Source: Brevibacillus fulvus (lineage in GTDB: Bacteria; Bacillota; Bacilli; Brevibacillales; Brevibacillaceae). From it: a stretch of 64,000 bases of DNA. The stretch's first letter is position 1. Every line of letters begins with the position of its first letter. The notes under the pieces are model-generated. The model searched no databases, was not told where the DNA came from, and saw only the letters and a list, made by a program, of their open reading frames with translations. Made by a program: the position numbers and the translations under genes. This document shows positions 50,902-59,660 of the stretch, in pieces. Where the stretch lies: contig NZ_JAFBEB010000003.1 in the NCBI RefSeq assembly GCF_016908525.1, forward strand, positions 186,001 to 250,000, read 5' to 3'.

Positions 50902-52047
50902 TTACGAGGTTCCCAAAGCAGGGCGATGAAATTCCATAATTTCCGTGCCAAACAGGAAAAAGACGGATAGAACAAGCGCCAATCCGAGATAGGCGGCGAG
51001 CACTTTCCATTTTGTACGGGCGGGCGCCTGATAGTAGGTCGTGAGTCTTTGCAGGTCCGTTTCGATTTTTTGAAGCTTCTCTTCTCCCTGCTCAGTTGCC
51101 TGCCGCAAGACGGGAGCGGGCAATGGCTGAAGCGGGTCGCCGTCGTTGAAAGCGATCGGGCTTCTTTCCCAGGCTTGAAACAAGTTCCAGGCCAATTCCG
51201 CATATTGCAAGTCCAGGCGGGCTTTTTCCCTTTTCAGTTTGGTTTGATCCTGCAACAGCGGAATCGTAAATCCGCGTTTTTCGTGAAAGTGGGAAGCGGC
51301 AGACTGTTTGGCAAAATAGAGCTGGGCGCGCACCTCGCCGAAGCTGTCCATTTGCGGCCACAGTTTCAGTTGTGCAAGGATTTCCTGCAATTTATCGCGT
51401 TCGTAGGCGAGCAACTCTGCCTGGTATCCTTCCCGTAGATGGTTCCACCAGGAGATCAAGCCAAAGATCAATATCAGCAGGAGCATCGGACTGGGCGAAA
51501 AGATCAGCAAAATAGCTAGTCCCAGCAGACCGAAAAACCAGATTTTCGGCGATAAAACGGAAACAATCCGTCCCCCGTCGAGCGGAGAAATCGGCAGCAA
51601 GTTAAACAGATTGAGCGTTGCGCCGAGCGAGACGACGAGAATCCAGAACGGATCACCGGTATACCAGTACAAAGGAATGGCCGGCAAAAAGGAAAGCAGT
51701 CCGGCAAACGGACCGCCGTATGCCAGGTAGGCTTCCGTCTTTGCGTCGCGCGGTTGTTCTTTCATGGAGATAAACGCGCCGACAAACGGCATGAAGATCG
51801 CCGGAGAAGTGGGAATGCCTTTTTGCCTGGCGGCAATCAGGTGTCCCAGTTCATGGACAAAGATCAAATATACCAAGGCAACGGCGAACTTCCAACCGTA
51901 AAAGAGCGCATAGGCGCCAAAACTGAGGATCATGGATAGCAACGTTGCGCCAAACTTGGAAAACTTCAAAATACCGATCAGCCACTTCAAATTGGTCAAT
52001 AAAAACGCACCGACCGCGATCAGAAAAGGACGTGATTGATTTTTCAC
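50902..52047 (-). CDS. Site-2 protease-like M50 zinc metalloprotease
   Basis: GTG 52047 follows GGAGGAG, giving 381 residues. The active site HELGH (H65, E66, H69) lies in a membrane span and the third ligand D157 is in NLLPISPLDGGR. About six spans make the core (residues 8-210). A long charged cytosolic region (about 210-345) leads to one more span near the end. The family cuts substrates within the membrane, as in SpoIVFB or RseP signalling. The long C-terminal coiled region is unusual and may select the substrate. No partner gene is evident. Confidence 0.82.
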   Translation of the reverse strand: MKNQSRPFLIAVGAFLLTNLKWLIGILKFSKFGATLLSMILSFGAYALFYGWKFAVALVYLIFVHELGHLIAARQKGIPTSPAIFMPFVGAFISMKEQPRDAKTEAYLAYGGPFAGLLSFLPAIPLYWYTGDPFWILVVSLGATLNLFNLLPISPLDGGRIVSVLSPKIWFFGLLGLAILLIFSPSPMLLLILIFGLISWWNHLREGYQAELLAYERDKLQEILAQLKLWPQMDSFGEVRAQLYFAKQSAASHFHEKRGFTIPLLQDQTKLKREKARLDLQYAELAWNLFQAWERSPIAFNDGDPLQPLPAPVLRQATEQGEEKLQKIETDLQRLTTYYQAPARTKWKVLAAYLGLALVLSVFFLFGTEIMEFHRPALGTS

Positions 52048-52113
52048 TGATTTCTCCTCCGTAAGCAGATGCTCCTCATGTATACGGGTGGAACGAATAA
52101 AAGTTTCTCTCGG

Positions 52114-52413
52114 TTAGTCGGCAAGCCGCGGATTTGCGTATTCAAAGCCGTATTCCCCATAGACGGGATTGTAAGTCAGCTTGGCTCCGTCAAAATACCA
52201 AAAATCAGCAGGGCGAATCAGAAAACGGAGGCCAGCCACTTCAAAGACAGCATCATCCGGATCGATTTCGTCCTTTTGGATGGCAAATTGCAACCCGCCG
52301 CTGCCCGGCCCGCCAGTCCGCACGTATAAGCGCAGTTTGTCACCGGGTTTGAAATCGGCATAACGTTGGTAGGCCAAGGCAAATTCCGGATCGATCTGCA
52401 ATTGAATGGACAT
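52114..52413 (-). CDS. HesB/IscA-fold protein lacking the cysteines (YneR-like)
   Basis: ATG 52413 is preceded by GGAGAGGAG; the 99-residue frame is far shorter than the longest open frame because residues upstream do not look coding. The fold motif GGPGSGGLQFAIQKDEID and VAGLRFLIRPADFWYFDGAKLTY match the HesB-like family, but the iron-binding cysteines of IscA/SufA are absent. An iron-sulfur carrier role is therefore unlikely; the function is unknown. Confidence 0.78.
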   Translation of the reverse strand: MSIQLQIDPEFALAYQRYADFKPGDKLRLYVRTGGPGSGGLQFAIQKDEIDPDDAVFEVAGLRFLIRPADFWYFDGAKLTYNPVYGEYGFEYANPRLAD

Positions 52414-52471
52414 GCGCTTTGCTCCTCTCCAGATGGTTACTTCTTTATTGTAACACACCTTGGAAATGGCA

Positions 52472-52499
52472 AAACCCACTGTGCGCAGCCAGTGGGTTT
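52472..52499. terminator. Bidirectional hairpin before DUF3905 gene end
   Basis: AAACCCACTG (52472-52481) pairs perfectly with CAGTGGGTTT (52490-52499). Confidence 0.75.
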
Positions 52500-52511
52500 C
52501 AAGTGGTTGCC

Positions 52512-52868
52512 TTAATCTCGTCCGTAGCCAACGTCCTTGTCCGGGTGCATGAATGGAGCGCCTTTTGGCGGGATGTCCTCCAGCAATTCCCGATTTTCCG
52601 TACTGTTCCATCCGATGTCGTTGGTCGGATGAACCCAGCGGTCGCCTGCCATGATGGAAGGGTCCGTTTCGATGCTCCACTGATTTAAGGGTGATTCCAA
52701 AGAGTCATAAAAACTGTCTCCGATCACGACGCCAAACTCATTGACAAACGGCTTTTTCATTTGCCGGGAGGAATCTTTATAATCGGGAGCGGCAATCTGA
52801 TGCGGCAACGTTCCATCGATTGCCGGATTTTTCAGCAGGTCTGCGGATCTCTTGCGTTGATCAGCCAT
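52512..52868 (-). CDS. DUF3905 protein
   Basis: A 118-residue soluble protein with the core NEFGVVIGDSFYDSLESPLNQWS and DPSIMAGDRWVHPTNDIGW. This is the DUF3905 family of spore-forming Bacillales, without known function. Neighbouring spore genes (YunB and SspK homologues) make a sporulation role plausible. The start ATG 52868 follows AAAAAGGGGG. Confidence 0.8.
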   Translation of the reverse strand: MADQRKRSADLLKNPAIDGTLPHQIAAPDYKDSSRQMKKPFVNEFGVVIGDSFYDSLESPLNQWSIETDPSIMAGDRWVHPTNDIGWNSTENRELLEDIPPKGAPFMHPDKDVGYGRD

Positions 52869-53001
52869 CGGCTATCCCCCTTTTTGCGAAGATCTCGGTA
52901 CGAGTATAACCAATCGCACTTGCCGTTTATGCGCCCATCCCAAAACGATCGGGTGTGCATACAATGGGAAAAATACCGCTTTATGCAAGGGAGGACATAC
53001 G

Positions 53002-53793
53002 ATGTTTGCCAGCGTCGTCATCCCAACTCGTAACGCGGTCGACCGTCTGCTGTATACTTTATTGAGCCTCAACCTACAATATGTTCCATTCGATCAGTTT
53101 GAAGTGATCGTCGTCGACAACGCCTCGACCGATGGGTTGGACAAACGGATTCAATCCTTTCAAGCGAATTATCCCCTGCGCTACATTCGACTCAAGACAC
53201 GCGTTTTGCCTTATCAGGTTTTGAATACAGGCATCAGGAATGCTCATGGCGAAGTCGTTATTTTTTTGGGAGCCAACATGATTGTGCCTCGCCATTTTGT
53301 CGGCACTCATCTGCAGTTACACAGCAGAACGGACAGATTGGTGCTGGTCAGTGCGAACTGGAAGAGGGTCTATTCCGTCTGGTACCCGGCGTATTCCCAC
53401 TGCCAAAAACAGGAATGCCAACGTTGGCTGGCCAATTATCCGCAAATCAAACGTCCCTACACGAAGCAAAAGACAGTCAAATTGCTGGAAGAGTGGCACA
53501 TCGCCAACGGCTTGTTGTTCGATATCGCTCTTCCCGCACCGCGCCCGAATCCGGTGCCCGCTGCCGAATTGGCCTGGTCGGCTTTTGGCACGCAACATCT
53601 CTCCATGCCGCGCAGCGCTTTCGGCAGAGTTGGCTTGTTCCATGGGCCATCCCGGCTGCGTTCCCTAACGGACCGAGAAATGGCCAGGCGGCTGCGCCGC
53701 GCCGGTTTCCAGTGCAGAATCAACGACAAAGTAACCCTGCTTTGCCAGGAGCGGCCGCCGCAGCGCACGGCCAAAAAGCGACCGTGGCGGTAA
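53002..53793 (+). CDS. Family 2-like glycosyltransferase
   Basis: The 263-residue product opens FASVVIPTRNAVDRLLYTLLSL and has VIVVDNASTDGLDK (about 35-48), the nucleotide-sugar fold of GT-A family 2. The expected DxD metal site is replaced by FLGANMIVP (about 90), so activity may be altered or metal-independent. The C-terminus is strongly basic. GGGAGG precedes ATG 53002. It is isolated among spore genes; a spore-coat or crust glycan role is only a guess. Confidence 0.75.
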   Translation: MFASVVIPTRNAVDRLLYTLLSLNLQYVPFDQFEVIVVDNASTDGLDKRIQSFQANYPLRYIRLKTRVLPYQVLNTGIRNAHGEVVIFLGANMIVPRHFVGTHLQLHSRTDRLVLVSANWKRVYSVWYPAYSHCQKQECQRWLANYPQIKRPYTKQKTVKLLEEWHIANGLLFDIALPAPRPNPVPAAELAWSAFGTQHLSMPRSAFGRVGLFHGPSRLRSLTDREMARRLRRAGFQCRINDKVTLLCQERPPQRTAKKRPWR

Positions 53794-53810
53794 GGGCCCC
53801 GTGTGCAGAC

Positions 53811-53847
53811 AAAACCCAATCGGAAGCTGAAGCCGATTGGGTTTTTG
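53811..53847. terminator. Bidirectional terminator between glycosyltransferase and sspK
   Basis: A perfect 13-base stem (53811-53823 with 53833-53845) has A and T runs on its two sides. Confidence 0.92.
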
Positions 53848-53850
53848 GGC

Positions 53851-53982
53851 TTAACGGTTTTCTTTCATGCGCTCTTGTGGTTCACTATTAATAGAACCAT
53901 TGGGGCGAATGGCTTCGGATTTGGACTTCGGGCCGCGGATGTCTGCGGTTTTTGCGAAATCGTTCGCTTTATTTCGTACCAT
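53851..53982 (-). CDS. sspK: Small acid-soluble spore protein, SspK type
   Basis: ATG 53982 lies nine bases after GAGGGGGG. The 43-residue product begins MVRNKANDF and contains PNGSINSEPQERMK, the two ends that define SspK of Bacillus subtilis (there about 50 residues). SspK is a minor protein of the forespore made under sigma-G. The central part is shorter and more divergent. It is the clearest sign that this organism forms endospores. Confidence 0.82.
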   Translation of the reverse strand: MVRNKANDFAKTADIRGPKSKSEAIRPNGSINSEPQERMKENR

Positions 53983-54062
53983 GCGTTCTTTCCCCCCTCT
54001 GTTAAGACTTTTGCTAGTATGACCGAAATGACCTGAAACCATGGCTAGAAAGGGGAACCATT

Positions 54063-54329
54063 ATGGCTAAAAAACAGAAAATGCGCAAGATGCAACCGGT
54101 TGAGAAAGCAACGGAGGAAAAAGCAGGAACGACCCTAAAAGATCTCTTGGGAGCCGATGCTTTGGCCAAACTGAAAATAGTGGAAAAAGATTTGAAAACG
54201 CAGCAGGAACTGGCGGCACAGGAAGCGGCCGAACAGGCGCGGCGGGAAAAAGAAGAACGGGAGCGCAACAAAAGTTTTGCCGAACTGCTGGAGGAATACG
54301 ACAAAAAGGGCGGGGGGAAATTCAGTTGA
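54063..54329 (+). CDS. YqkE-like DUF3886 protein
   Basis: The 88-residue, highly charged helical protein has TTLKDLLGADALAKLKIVEKDLK (in part), a coiled coil of Glu, Ala, Arg and Lys (about 45-70) and the end NKSFAELLEEYDKKGGGKFS. These match the DUF3886/YqkE family, which has no known function. AAAGGGGA precedes the start. The next small gene begins in its stop codon (TTGA overlap). Confidence 0.75.
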   Translation: MAKKQKMRKMQPVEKATEEKAGTTLKDLLGADALAKLKIVEKDLKTQQELAAQEAAEQARREKEERERNKSFAELLEEYDKKGGGKFS

Positions 54330-54475
54330 ACAACCAGGAGCGGCCGACGCTTCGCCCGGACACCTCCAAGAACGGGCTGATGAAAAAGCATCAGCAGACA
54401 AGCAGTGAACAAACGAAACGGCGTGGACGCGACATTCTTGACAGATTGGGGAAAAAGCAAAAACAAATGAAGTGA
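54326..54475 (+). CDS. Small basic protein of unknown family
   Basis: A 49-codon frame starts at TTG 54326, overlapping the stop of the DUF3886 gene, and ends TGA 54475. The product is rich in Lys, Arg and Gln (NNQERPTLRPDTSKNG, RGRDILDRLGKKQKQMK). A G-rich ribosome site (GGGGGGAAA) lies nine bases before it. The overlap with the preceding gene and its basic, spore-protein-like composition support a real gene, but I recognise no family. Confidence 0.5.
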   Translation: MNNQERPTLRPDTSKNGLMKKHQQTSSEQTKRRGRDILDRLGKKQKQMK

Positions 54476-54528
54476 TATTCTTCTCCTCTTTTCCATAAGA
54501 ATAATAGGAAGGAGGAGGGAGAAGACTT

Positions 54529-54708
54529 ATGGGGACGGTCTTGTTTGTCATCAGTATCCTCTGTGTGGCTGTCGGGACCTGGAAGCTGTTGGGGATCATC
54601 AAGACGGGGAAACCCGGAAGCAAATGGCTGTGGGGCTATGTAACGGCAATGGGCATTTTGTTATTTTTGTTCCTCAAGTTGTGGGAAACAGCTTTTGTCT
54701 CCATTTGA
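54529..54708 (+). CDS. Small two-span membrane protein
   Basis: A 59-residue frame starts at ATG 54529 behind a strong GGAAGGAGGAGGG and ends TGA 54708. It has hydrophobic segments at about 3-25 and 35-55 separated by IIKTGKPGSKW. The strong ribosome site and a terminator directly after it support a gene. The family is not recognised. Confidence 0.6.
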   Translation: MGTVLFVISILCVAVGTWKLLGIIKTGKPGSKWLWGYVTAMGILLFLFLKLWETAFVSI

Positions 54709-54712
54709 TCGG

Positions 54713-54757
54713 CAACCCGGAATACTCGTTTGTACCGAGGTCGGGTTGCTTTTTTGT
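54713..54757 (+). terminator. Terminator after small membrane protein gene
   Basis: GGCAACCCG and CGGGTTGC pair around a loop of about 22 bases and are followed by TTTTTT. Confidence 0.8.
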
Positions 54758-54828
54758 TGGCAAGAAATTATTCTCTGTTTCTGTTAATATAGGAAGTAAA
54801 GCGAAAACTTCTCATTACGGAGGTAGCT

Positions 54829-56190
54829 ATGAGTCAGGCACTAGGATTCGATTATCGCAAGGCGCTTTCCTTTGTTCCCGCCGATTGGCAAGAAAAGTAC
54901 GCTCCATTGGTCCAGGATGCTCATCAGAAGCTGCATCAAAAAACGGGCCGCGGCAGTGATTTTCTCGGTTGGGTTGATTTGCCTGTGCAGTATGACAAGG
55001 ACGAATTTGTCCGCATCAAGCAGGCGGCGGCCAAAATTCAAGGGGATTCCGATGTTCTTGTCGTCATCGGGATCGGCGGTTCTTATTTGGGCGCCAAAGC
55101 GGCGATTGACTTTTTGCAGCACAGTTTTTATAACCAGTTGCCCAGCGACAAACGGAAAACACCGGAAATTTATTTTGTCGGGAATCATTTAAGCGCGACC
55201 TATATCCGCGATTTGTTCGAGATCCTGGAAGGCAAGGACCTGTCTGTAAATGTGATCTCCAAATCGGGAACGACGACCGAACCGGCCATCGCCTTTCGCC
55301 TGTTCCGTGAATATATGGAACAAAAATACGGAAAAGAAGGAGCGCGGCAGCGGATTTACGCGACGACCGACCGTGAGCGTGGCGCGTTGAAGCAGTTGGC
55401 CAATGAGGAAGGGTACGAAACGTTTGTGATCCCTGACGATGTCGGCGGACGATACTCCGTCTTGACTGCAGTAGGCTTGCTGCCAATCGCCGTGAGTGGG
55501 GCGAATATCGAGGAGCTGATGAAAGGCGCTGCCGCCGCCCGTGAGCAATACGCCGCTCCCGAACTGGCCAACAACTTGTGCTATCAATATGCGGCGATCC
55601 GCAACGCCTTGTATCAGGCCGGCAAGAAGACGGAATTGCTGGTTGGCTATGAACCGCGCCTTCGCTTTTTTGCCGAATGGTGGAAACAGCTCTTTGGAGA
55701 GTCGGAAGGCAAAGAGGGAAAAGGTATTTTTCCCGCGTCCGTGGAATTTACCGCCGATTTGCATTCCATGGGACAATACATTCAGCAAGGGGAACGGCAT
55801 CTGTTCGAAACAGTGGTGATGGTCAAAGAGCCTCTGGCCGACATTACAATCAATGAAGAAGCGGCCAATCTGGATGGTTTGAACTTTCTCGCCGGCAAAG
55901 GCGTCAATTTTGTCAATGAAAAAGCGTTCGAAGGAACGTTGCTGGCCCACGTGGACGGCGGTGTGCCCAACTTGCTGGTGGAAGTGCCGGAAGTTTCTGC
56001 TTACCAGCTTGGCCAACTGATCTACTTCTTTGAAAAAGCTTGCGGGATCAGCGGTTACTTGCTGGGCGTCAATCCGTTCGACCAACCGGGGGTAGAGGCT
56101 TACAAAGCGAATATGTTCGCACTGCTCGGCAAGCCGGGCTATGAGCAGCAAAAAGCAGAATTGGAAGCGAGATTGCATGGAGATCGCTAA
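54829..56190 (+). CDS. pgi: Glucose-6-phosphate isomerase
   Basis: The 453-residue length and the motifs [19 protein letters not shown] (about 73-91), [16 protein letters not shown] (about 140-155) and [25 protein letters not shown] with the catalytic residues identify the Gram-positive type of Pgi. It interconverts glucose-6-phosphate and fructose-6-phosphate. CGGAGGT precedes ATG 54829. A small HTH gene overlaps its 3' end by 14 bases. Confidence 0.96.
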   Translation: MSQALGFDYRKALSFVPADWQEKYAPLVQDAHQKLHQKTGRGSDFLGWVDLPVQYDKDEFVRIKQAAAKIQGDSDVLVVIGIGGSYLGAKAAIDFLQHSFYNQLPSDKRKTPEIYFVGNHLSATYIRDLFEILEGKDLSVNVISKSGTTTEPAIAFRLFREYMEQKYGKEGARQRIYATTDRERGALKQLANEEGYETFVIPDDVGGRYSVLTAVGLLPIAVSGANIEELMKGAAAAREQYAAPELANNLCYQYAAIRNALYQAGKKTELLVGYEPRLRFFAEWWKQLFGESEGKEGKGIFPASVEFTADLHSMGQYIQQGERHLFETVVMVKEPLADITINEEAANLDGLNFLAGKGVNFVNEKAFEGTLLAHVDGGVPNLLVEVPEVSAYQLGQLIYFFEKACGISGYLLGVNPFDQPGVEAYKANMFALLGKPGYEQQKAELEARLHGDR

Positions 56191-56422
56191 AACATACTTA
56201 ACGGTAACGGAAGCAGCGGAGTATTTGGACCTCCCTGTTTCCTTTATCATGGAGAAAATTGCCGAACGGCGTATCCGGGCGGTTCACAACGGAGAGGAAT
56301 ACCTGATTTACAAGCATCAATTCGATCATCATCTGGAGCAAATGAAGAAATTAAAAGCTTGGGAAGACGAGCAAAAGTTTGAACCGATTCCCGAAAGCTA
56401 CGATTATAAAGACGAAGATTAA
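56177..56422 (+). CDS. Small excisionase-like helix-turn-helix protein
   Basis: The 81-residue protein has a MerR/excisionase-type helix-turn-helix at its N-terminus ([37 protein letters not shown]) followed by an acidic tail. Such proteins bind DNA as excisionases or small regulators. Its start lies within pgi, so it should be co-translated with that gene. No phage or integrase gene is near, which argues for a regulatory rather than a recombination role. Confidence 0.78.
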   Translation: MEIAKTYLTVTEAAEYLDLPVSFIMEKIAERRIRAVHNGEEYLIYKHQFDHHLEQMKKLKAWEDEQKFEPIPESYDYKDED

Positions 56423-56439
56423 ATTGAAATGCACAACAA

Positions 56440-56535
56440 CTGCTAGGGGAGTCCGAACAGCGGGCTGAGAGGATGGAGAACCATCGACCCTTTGGACCTG
56501 ATCCAGATCATGCTGGCGCAGGGAAGTGGTGCCGG
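56440..56535 (+). ncRNA. TPP riboswitch (THI box) upstream of thiO
   Basis: The conserved elements occur in order: AGGGGAGTCC, GGGCTGAGAGG, GACCCTTTGGACCTGATC and CAGATCATGCTGGCGCAGGG. This is a canonical thiamine pyrophosphate riboswitch. A terminator follows at 56561. Confidence 0.96.
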
Positions 56536-56560
56536 TGAGCAATCGTTGTTTATCAACGAC

Positions 56561-56593
56561 ACCCGCCTTTCCTCTGGATCGGCGGGTTTTTTG
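56561..56593 (+). terminator. Riboswitch-controlled terminator before thiO
   Basis: ACCCGCC (56561-56567) and GGCGGGT (56581-56587) form a stem followed by six T; this should form when TPP is bound. Confidence 0.85.
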
Positions 56594-56638
56594 TTCGAAA
56601 CGCCTTCCTGGCAGTGTTTTGCAGATGGGAGGAGAAAC

Positions 56639-57754
56639 ATGGCGGATTGTTTGATTATTGGCGGAGGAATTATCGGGTTGAGCTTGGCTTACGAGTTGTC
56701 GCGGCGCCAGATGGCGGTGACCTTGATTGAACAGGGGGAATGGGGAGGTCAAGCGTCATCGGCAGCCGCCGGAATGCTGGCTCCTTTGAAAGAGTTTTCC
56801 CAACCGGGCCCATTGCTGGACTTAGGCATCGCTTCGTTGGCGGCTTATCCGGAGTGGGTTGCGACGTTGGAACAAACGACTGGCGGTCGCGTCCAGCTGG
56901 CCTTGGACGGCTTGCTTACGGTAGCGCTGACGGAAGCGGAACGGGAAGCATTGCAGGCAAAGTACCAATGGCAACGGGCAGCGGGATATGACCTAAGCTG
57001 GCTCGAAGGAGAACAACTGCGGGAAGTCGAACCATTTGTGTCCGCAGATGCCCTAGCCGCGATCTATTCGCCGGGCGAGGGACATATCAATAACCAATTG
57101 CTGTTGCAAACCTTGCTCGCCGCTTGTTTGCAGCAAGGGGTCATCCTCAAACAAGGGGTGGCCGTAACCGGGCTGATCCAGCCTCGCCGCGGGCAAATCG
57201 CCGGGGTTGTAACGACCGAAGGCGAAATGCTGGCCGATCATACGGTTATCGCTGCCGGAGCATGGTCCGGTTTGCTTGTCACGCAACTGGGGCTGTCGCT
57301 TCCGGTCCGGCCGGTCCGCGGACAGGTTGCCGCTGTATCGGCAAGCGGGTTCCCGTTGAAAAAGGTGATTTTTGGCGCAAATGGTTACCTGGCCCCGAAA
57401 AAGGATGGCCGTATTGTCATCGGAGCGACGGAAGACGAGGCAGGCTATCGCAAGGAAGTAACATTGGAAGGACTGGCCAAGATCAGCAATGGCGTCTTGG
57501 CTTATGTGCCACAGCTACGTCAGGCGGCGTTTTTGCAGGCCTGGGCCGGTTTGCGGCCTGCGACGGCGGACGGACTGCCTATTCTCGGTCCCTTGACCGG
57601 CTGGGAAGGGATTTCATTTGCCACCGGACACTTTCGCAACGGCATTTTGCTTTCGCCGATCACCGCCCGCTTGCTGGCCGATTGGCTGTTGACCGGACAG
57701 CGCGCTCCGCTCGCTCCTTTCTCGCCGGATCGTTTTGCGGCGATCCGCGCTTAA
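56639..57754 (+). CDS. thiO: Glycine oxidase ThiO
   Basis: ATG 56639 follows GGGAGGAG. The 371-residue FAD enzyme begins with a Rossmann motif IIGGGIIGLSLAYELSRR (about 6-23) and has GMLAPLKEF, the glycine-oxidase substrate region. The C-terminal motif GLRPATADGLPILGP and GHFRNGILLSPITA are typical of ThiO. It makes iminoglycine for the thiazole half of thiamine. The TPP riboswitch confirms the pathway. The usual partners thiS, thiG and thiF are absent downstream. Confidence 0.93.
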   Translation: MADCLIIGGGIIGLSLAYELSRRQMAVTLIEQGEWGGQASSAAAGMLAPLKEFSQPGPLLDLGIASLAAYPEWVATLEQTTGGRVQLALDGLLTVALTEAEREALQAKYQWQRAAGYDLSWLEGEQLREVEPFVSADALAAIYSPGEGHINNQLLLQTLLAACLQQGVILKQGVAVTGLIQPRRGQIAGVVTTEGEMLADHTVIAAGAWSGLLVTQLGLSLPVRPVRGQVAAVSASGFPLKKVIFGANGYLAPKKDGRIVIGATEDEAGYRKEVTLEGLAKISNGVLAYVPQLRQAAFLQAWAGLRPATADGLPILGPLTGWEGISFATGHFRNGILLSPITARLLADWLLTGQRAPLAPFSPDRFAAIRA

Positions 57755-57819
57755 ATAATATCGTCCGATTACATTCTGCCGCTTTGCGCAAACTAGAACT
57801 AATTGTAAAGAAAGGCGGG

Positions 57820-58230
57820 ATGGTCGTGCAGACGATTGAAAGCAGATTGAACGGTGTCGAAGGAACCTTGGGCGTGATTCTCGAGACATTGGCCCCAGAA
57901 GGATTCACGCTGGCAAACTGGGACTACACGAAGGGTTACTTGGATTGTAAGCTCGACGAAAAAGGAATGGTTTTCCTCCGCTTGCCGATCAAGGTGGAAG
58001 AGGGCATGTTGGATAATGAAGACGCACTGATCAAGCTGGGGACTCCCTTTGTTCTCAAACATGTGTATCGGGATGGCCTGGAGACGGAAATCGGCTACGA
58101 TATCGGGGCACCGGTGGCGGCCTTGGTCAATCAATTCCAGCAGCCTGCCGATAAAGACGCACCGGTAGAGCAAAAGTGGATTGATAAAGCGCAAGAGCTT
58201 CTGTGCAAAGTGGAGCAAATGTTAGCCTGA
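57820..58230 (+). CDS. YugN-like protein
   Basis: The protein of about 136 residues starts at ATG 57820 or GTG 57826, both behind AAAGGCGGG. It has the pattern of the YugN family: NWDYTKGYLDCKLDEKGMVFLRLPIK and NEDALIKLGTPFVLKHVY, ending KWIDKAQELLCKVEQML. YugN lies next to pgi in Bacillus subtilis as well. No function is known. The longer frame upstream is rejected because it overlaps thiO and is not protein-like. Confidence 0.78.
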   Translation: MVVQTIESRLNGVEGTLGVILETLAPEGFTLANWDYTKGYLDCKLDEKGMVFLRLPIKVEEGMLDNEDALIKLGTPFVLKHVYRDGLETEIGYDIGAPVAALVNQFQQPADKDAPVEQKWIDKAQELLCKVEQMLA

Positions 58231-58297
58231 ATTTCCGCTGTGAGCTTTCCTGGCTACCGCTCGGCGGTCACGAATTGGACGCCGGGTATCTTTTTGC

Positions 58298-58654
58298 TCA
58301 TTGGCGAATTTTTACCGGGGTTCCAATCGGGACGATCCGCGCCAGCTCTTCTACATCACGGTTATACATGCGAATACAGCCATGCGAAACAAACTTGCCG
58401 ATCGAACTTGGATCATTGGTGCCGTGGATGCCGTAATGCGGTTTGCTGAGTCCCATCCACATCGTGCCAAAGGCACTGAGCGGCCCTCCAGGATAGCTGT
58501 TTGGATAAGGGACTTTGTTGATGATCGTAAAGTTTCCGCGCGGCGTTTGGGTGGCGATCGTCCCGACTCCAACGGGATATACCTTTCGGACTTGGCCATT
58601 GCGATAAAGCGTCAGCCTTCGCTTCGACAGGCTGACTTCGATAGAATAGCTCAT
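58298..58654 (-). CDS. YkuD-type L,D-transpeptidase
   Basis: ATG 58654 follows GGGAGG seven bases away, giving 118 residues, which is essentially the catalytic domain alone. The active-site motif is HGTND (H77) and SHGCIRM (H91, C93). These enzymes form 3-3 peptidoglycan crosslinks, or act on the spore cortex. There is no signal peptide and no LysM domain, unlike most secreted relatives; the short spore-associated type is possible. It is divergent from nadK. Confidence 0.87.
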   Translation of the reverse strand: MSYSIEVSLSKRRLTLYRNGQVRKVYPVGVGTIATQTPRGNFTIINKVPYPNSYPGGPLSAFGTMWMGLSKPHYGIHGTNDPSSIGKFVSHGCIRMYNRDVEELARIVPIGTPVKIRQ

Positions 58655-58809
58655 CGCAGGTCCTCCCATCATGCGTAAATGGAAATTCGTTTCATGAAAG
58701 TGCTGTTTTCTGATAAGCATATGGCAGCCACGATCATTCTGTTCCAACGCTGTCTTGCATTGTGATATATTGGAAGAAATACGTGTATGGTATAGTGAGG
58801 GCAGACGTG

Positions 58810-59625
58810 ATGAAAATTGCGACAGTGTTGCGTAACGATGACAATACGAGAGAGGTTGCCCGCCAATTAACGGAAAAAATCAAAGGAAGCGGGAAGATAT
58901 CCGCCCGCTTTGTTGATGGAACAACAGAGCAGCCCGATTTGGTTGTATCGATCGGCGGAGATGGAACGATGCTGGAAGCTGTTCATCAATATGGTTTTGA
59001 ACCGATGTATGTGGGCATTCATACAGGACATCTCGGGTTTTATGCCGACTGGCGTCCCGACGAGCTGGATCAGTTTGTCGCGGCGTTGGAAGACGAACAA
59101 TATTTTACTGTGGAATATCCGACGCTTGATTGCCAATTGGAGACACGCGATGGACGCACGAGGCTGAAATGGGCGCTCAATGAGATGGTGATTCGCAATA
59201 CATCGCTTTCGACATTGGTAGCTTGCGTCTACATTAACGGCCAAGAGTTTGAAACGTTTCGCGGCGATGGCTTGATCGTTTCGACGCCATCCGGAAGTAC
59301 GGCTTATAACAAAGCCGTCAACGGCGCGATTGTCCACCCATCGATTGAGTCGATTCAACTTTCTGAAATTGCTTCAATCAACAATCAGGCTTACCGGACG
59401 ATCAACAGCTCGCTTGTTTTGCCCAAGCACCACCAGATTGAACTGATTGTGATGAATCCGGAAATTATGATCGGCTTGGATCGGGAACAGGCGGTTTGGG
59501 AAGATGTTCGTTCCATCCAGTGCAGGGTGGGAGCCAGAAAGATCAAATTTGCCCGTTACAAACGTTTGACTTTTTGGGGCCGCGTTCATAATTCCTTTAT
59601 ATCGGGGGAAACGCTTGGCAGATAG
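58810..59625 (+). CDS. nadK: NAD kinase
   Basis: ATG 58810 has GAGGG upstream and gives 271 residues, like the second NAD kinase (YtdI) of Bacillus subtilis. The nucleotide-binding GGDGT (49-53) and LNEMVIRN, then TPSGSTAYN are diagnostic. It phosphorylates NAD to NADP. The MOSC gene follows after 35 bases on the same strand. Confidence 0.93.
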   Translation: MKIATVLRNDDNTREVARQLTEKIKGSGKISARFVDGTTEQPDLVVSIGGDGTMLEAVHQYGFEPMYVGIHTGHLGFYADWRPDELDQFVAALEDEQYFTVEYPTLDCQLETRDGRTRLKWALNEMVIRNTSLSTLVACVYINGQEFETFRGDGLIVSTPSGSTAYNKAVNGAIVHPSIESIQLSEIASINNQAYRTINSSLVLPKHHQIELIVMNPEIMIGLDREQAVWEDVRSIQCRVGARKIKFARYKRLTFWGRVHNSFISGETLGR

Positions 59626-59660
59626 ATAAACAATTCATCGAGGGAGAGGAGTGATCGAAG

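Noticed and set aside
52414..52680. N-terminal extension of the HesB-like gene
   Set aside because: The extra residues lie over the DUF3905 gene and a terminator hairpin, and a good ribosome site precedes ATG 52413.
55189..56250. Minus-strand open frame of 353 codons opposite pgi
   Set aside because: It is a shadow of pgi caused by GC-biased third positions; composition is not protein-like.
57124..57819. Long upstream extension of the YugN-like gene
   Set aside because: It overlaps thiO in another frame; the YugN homology begins only after ATG 57820.
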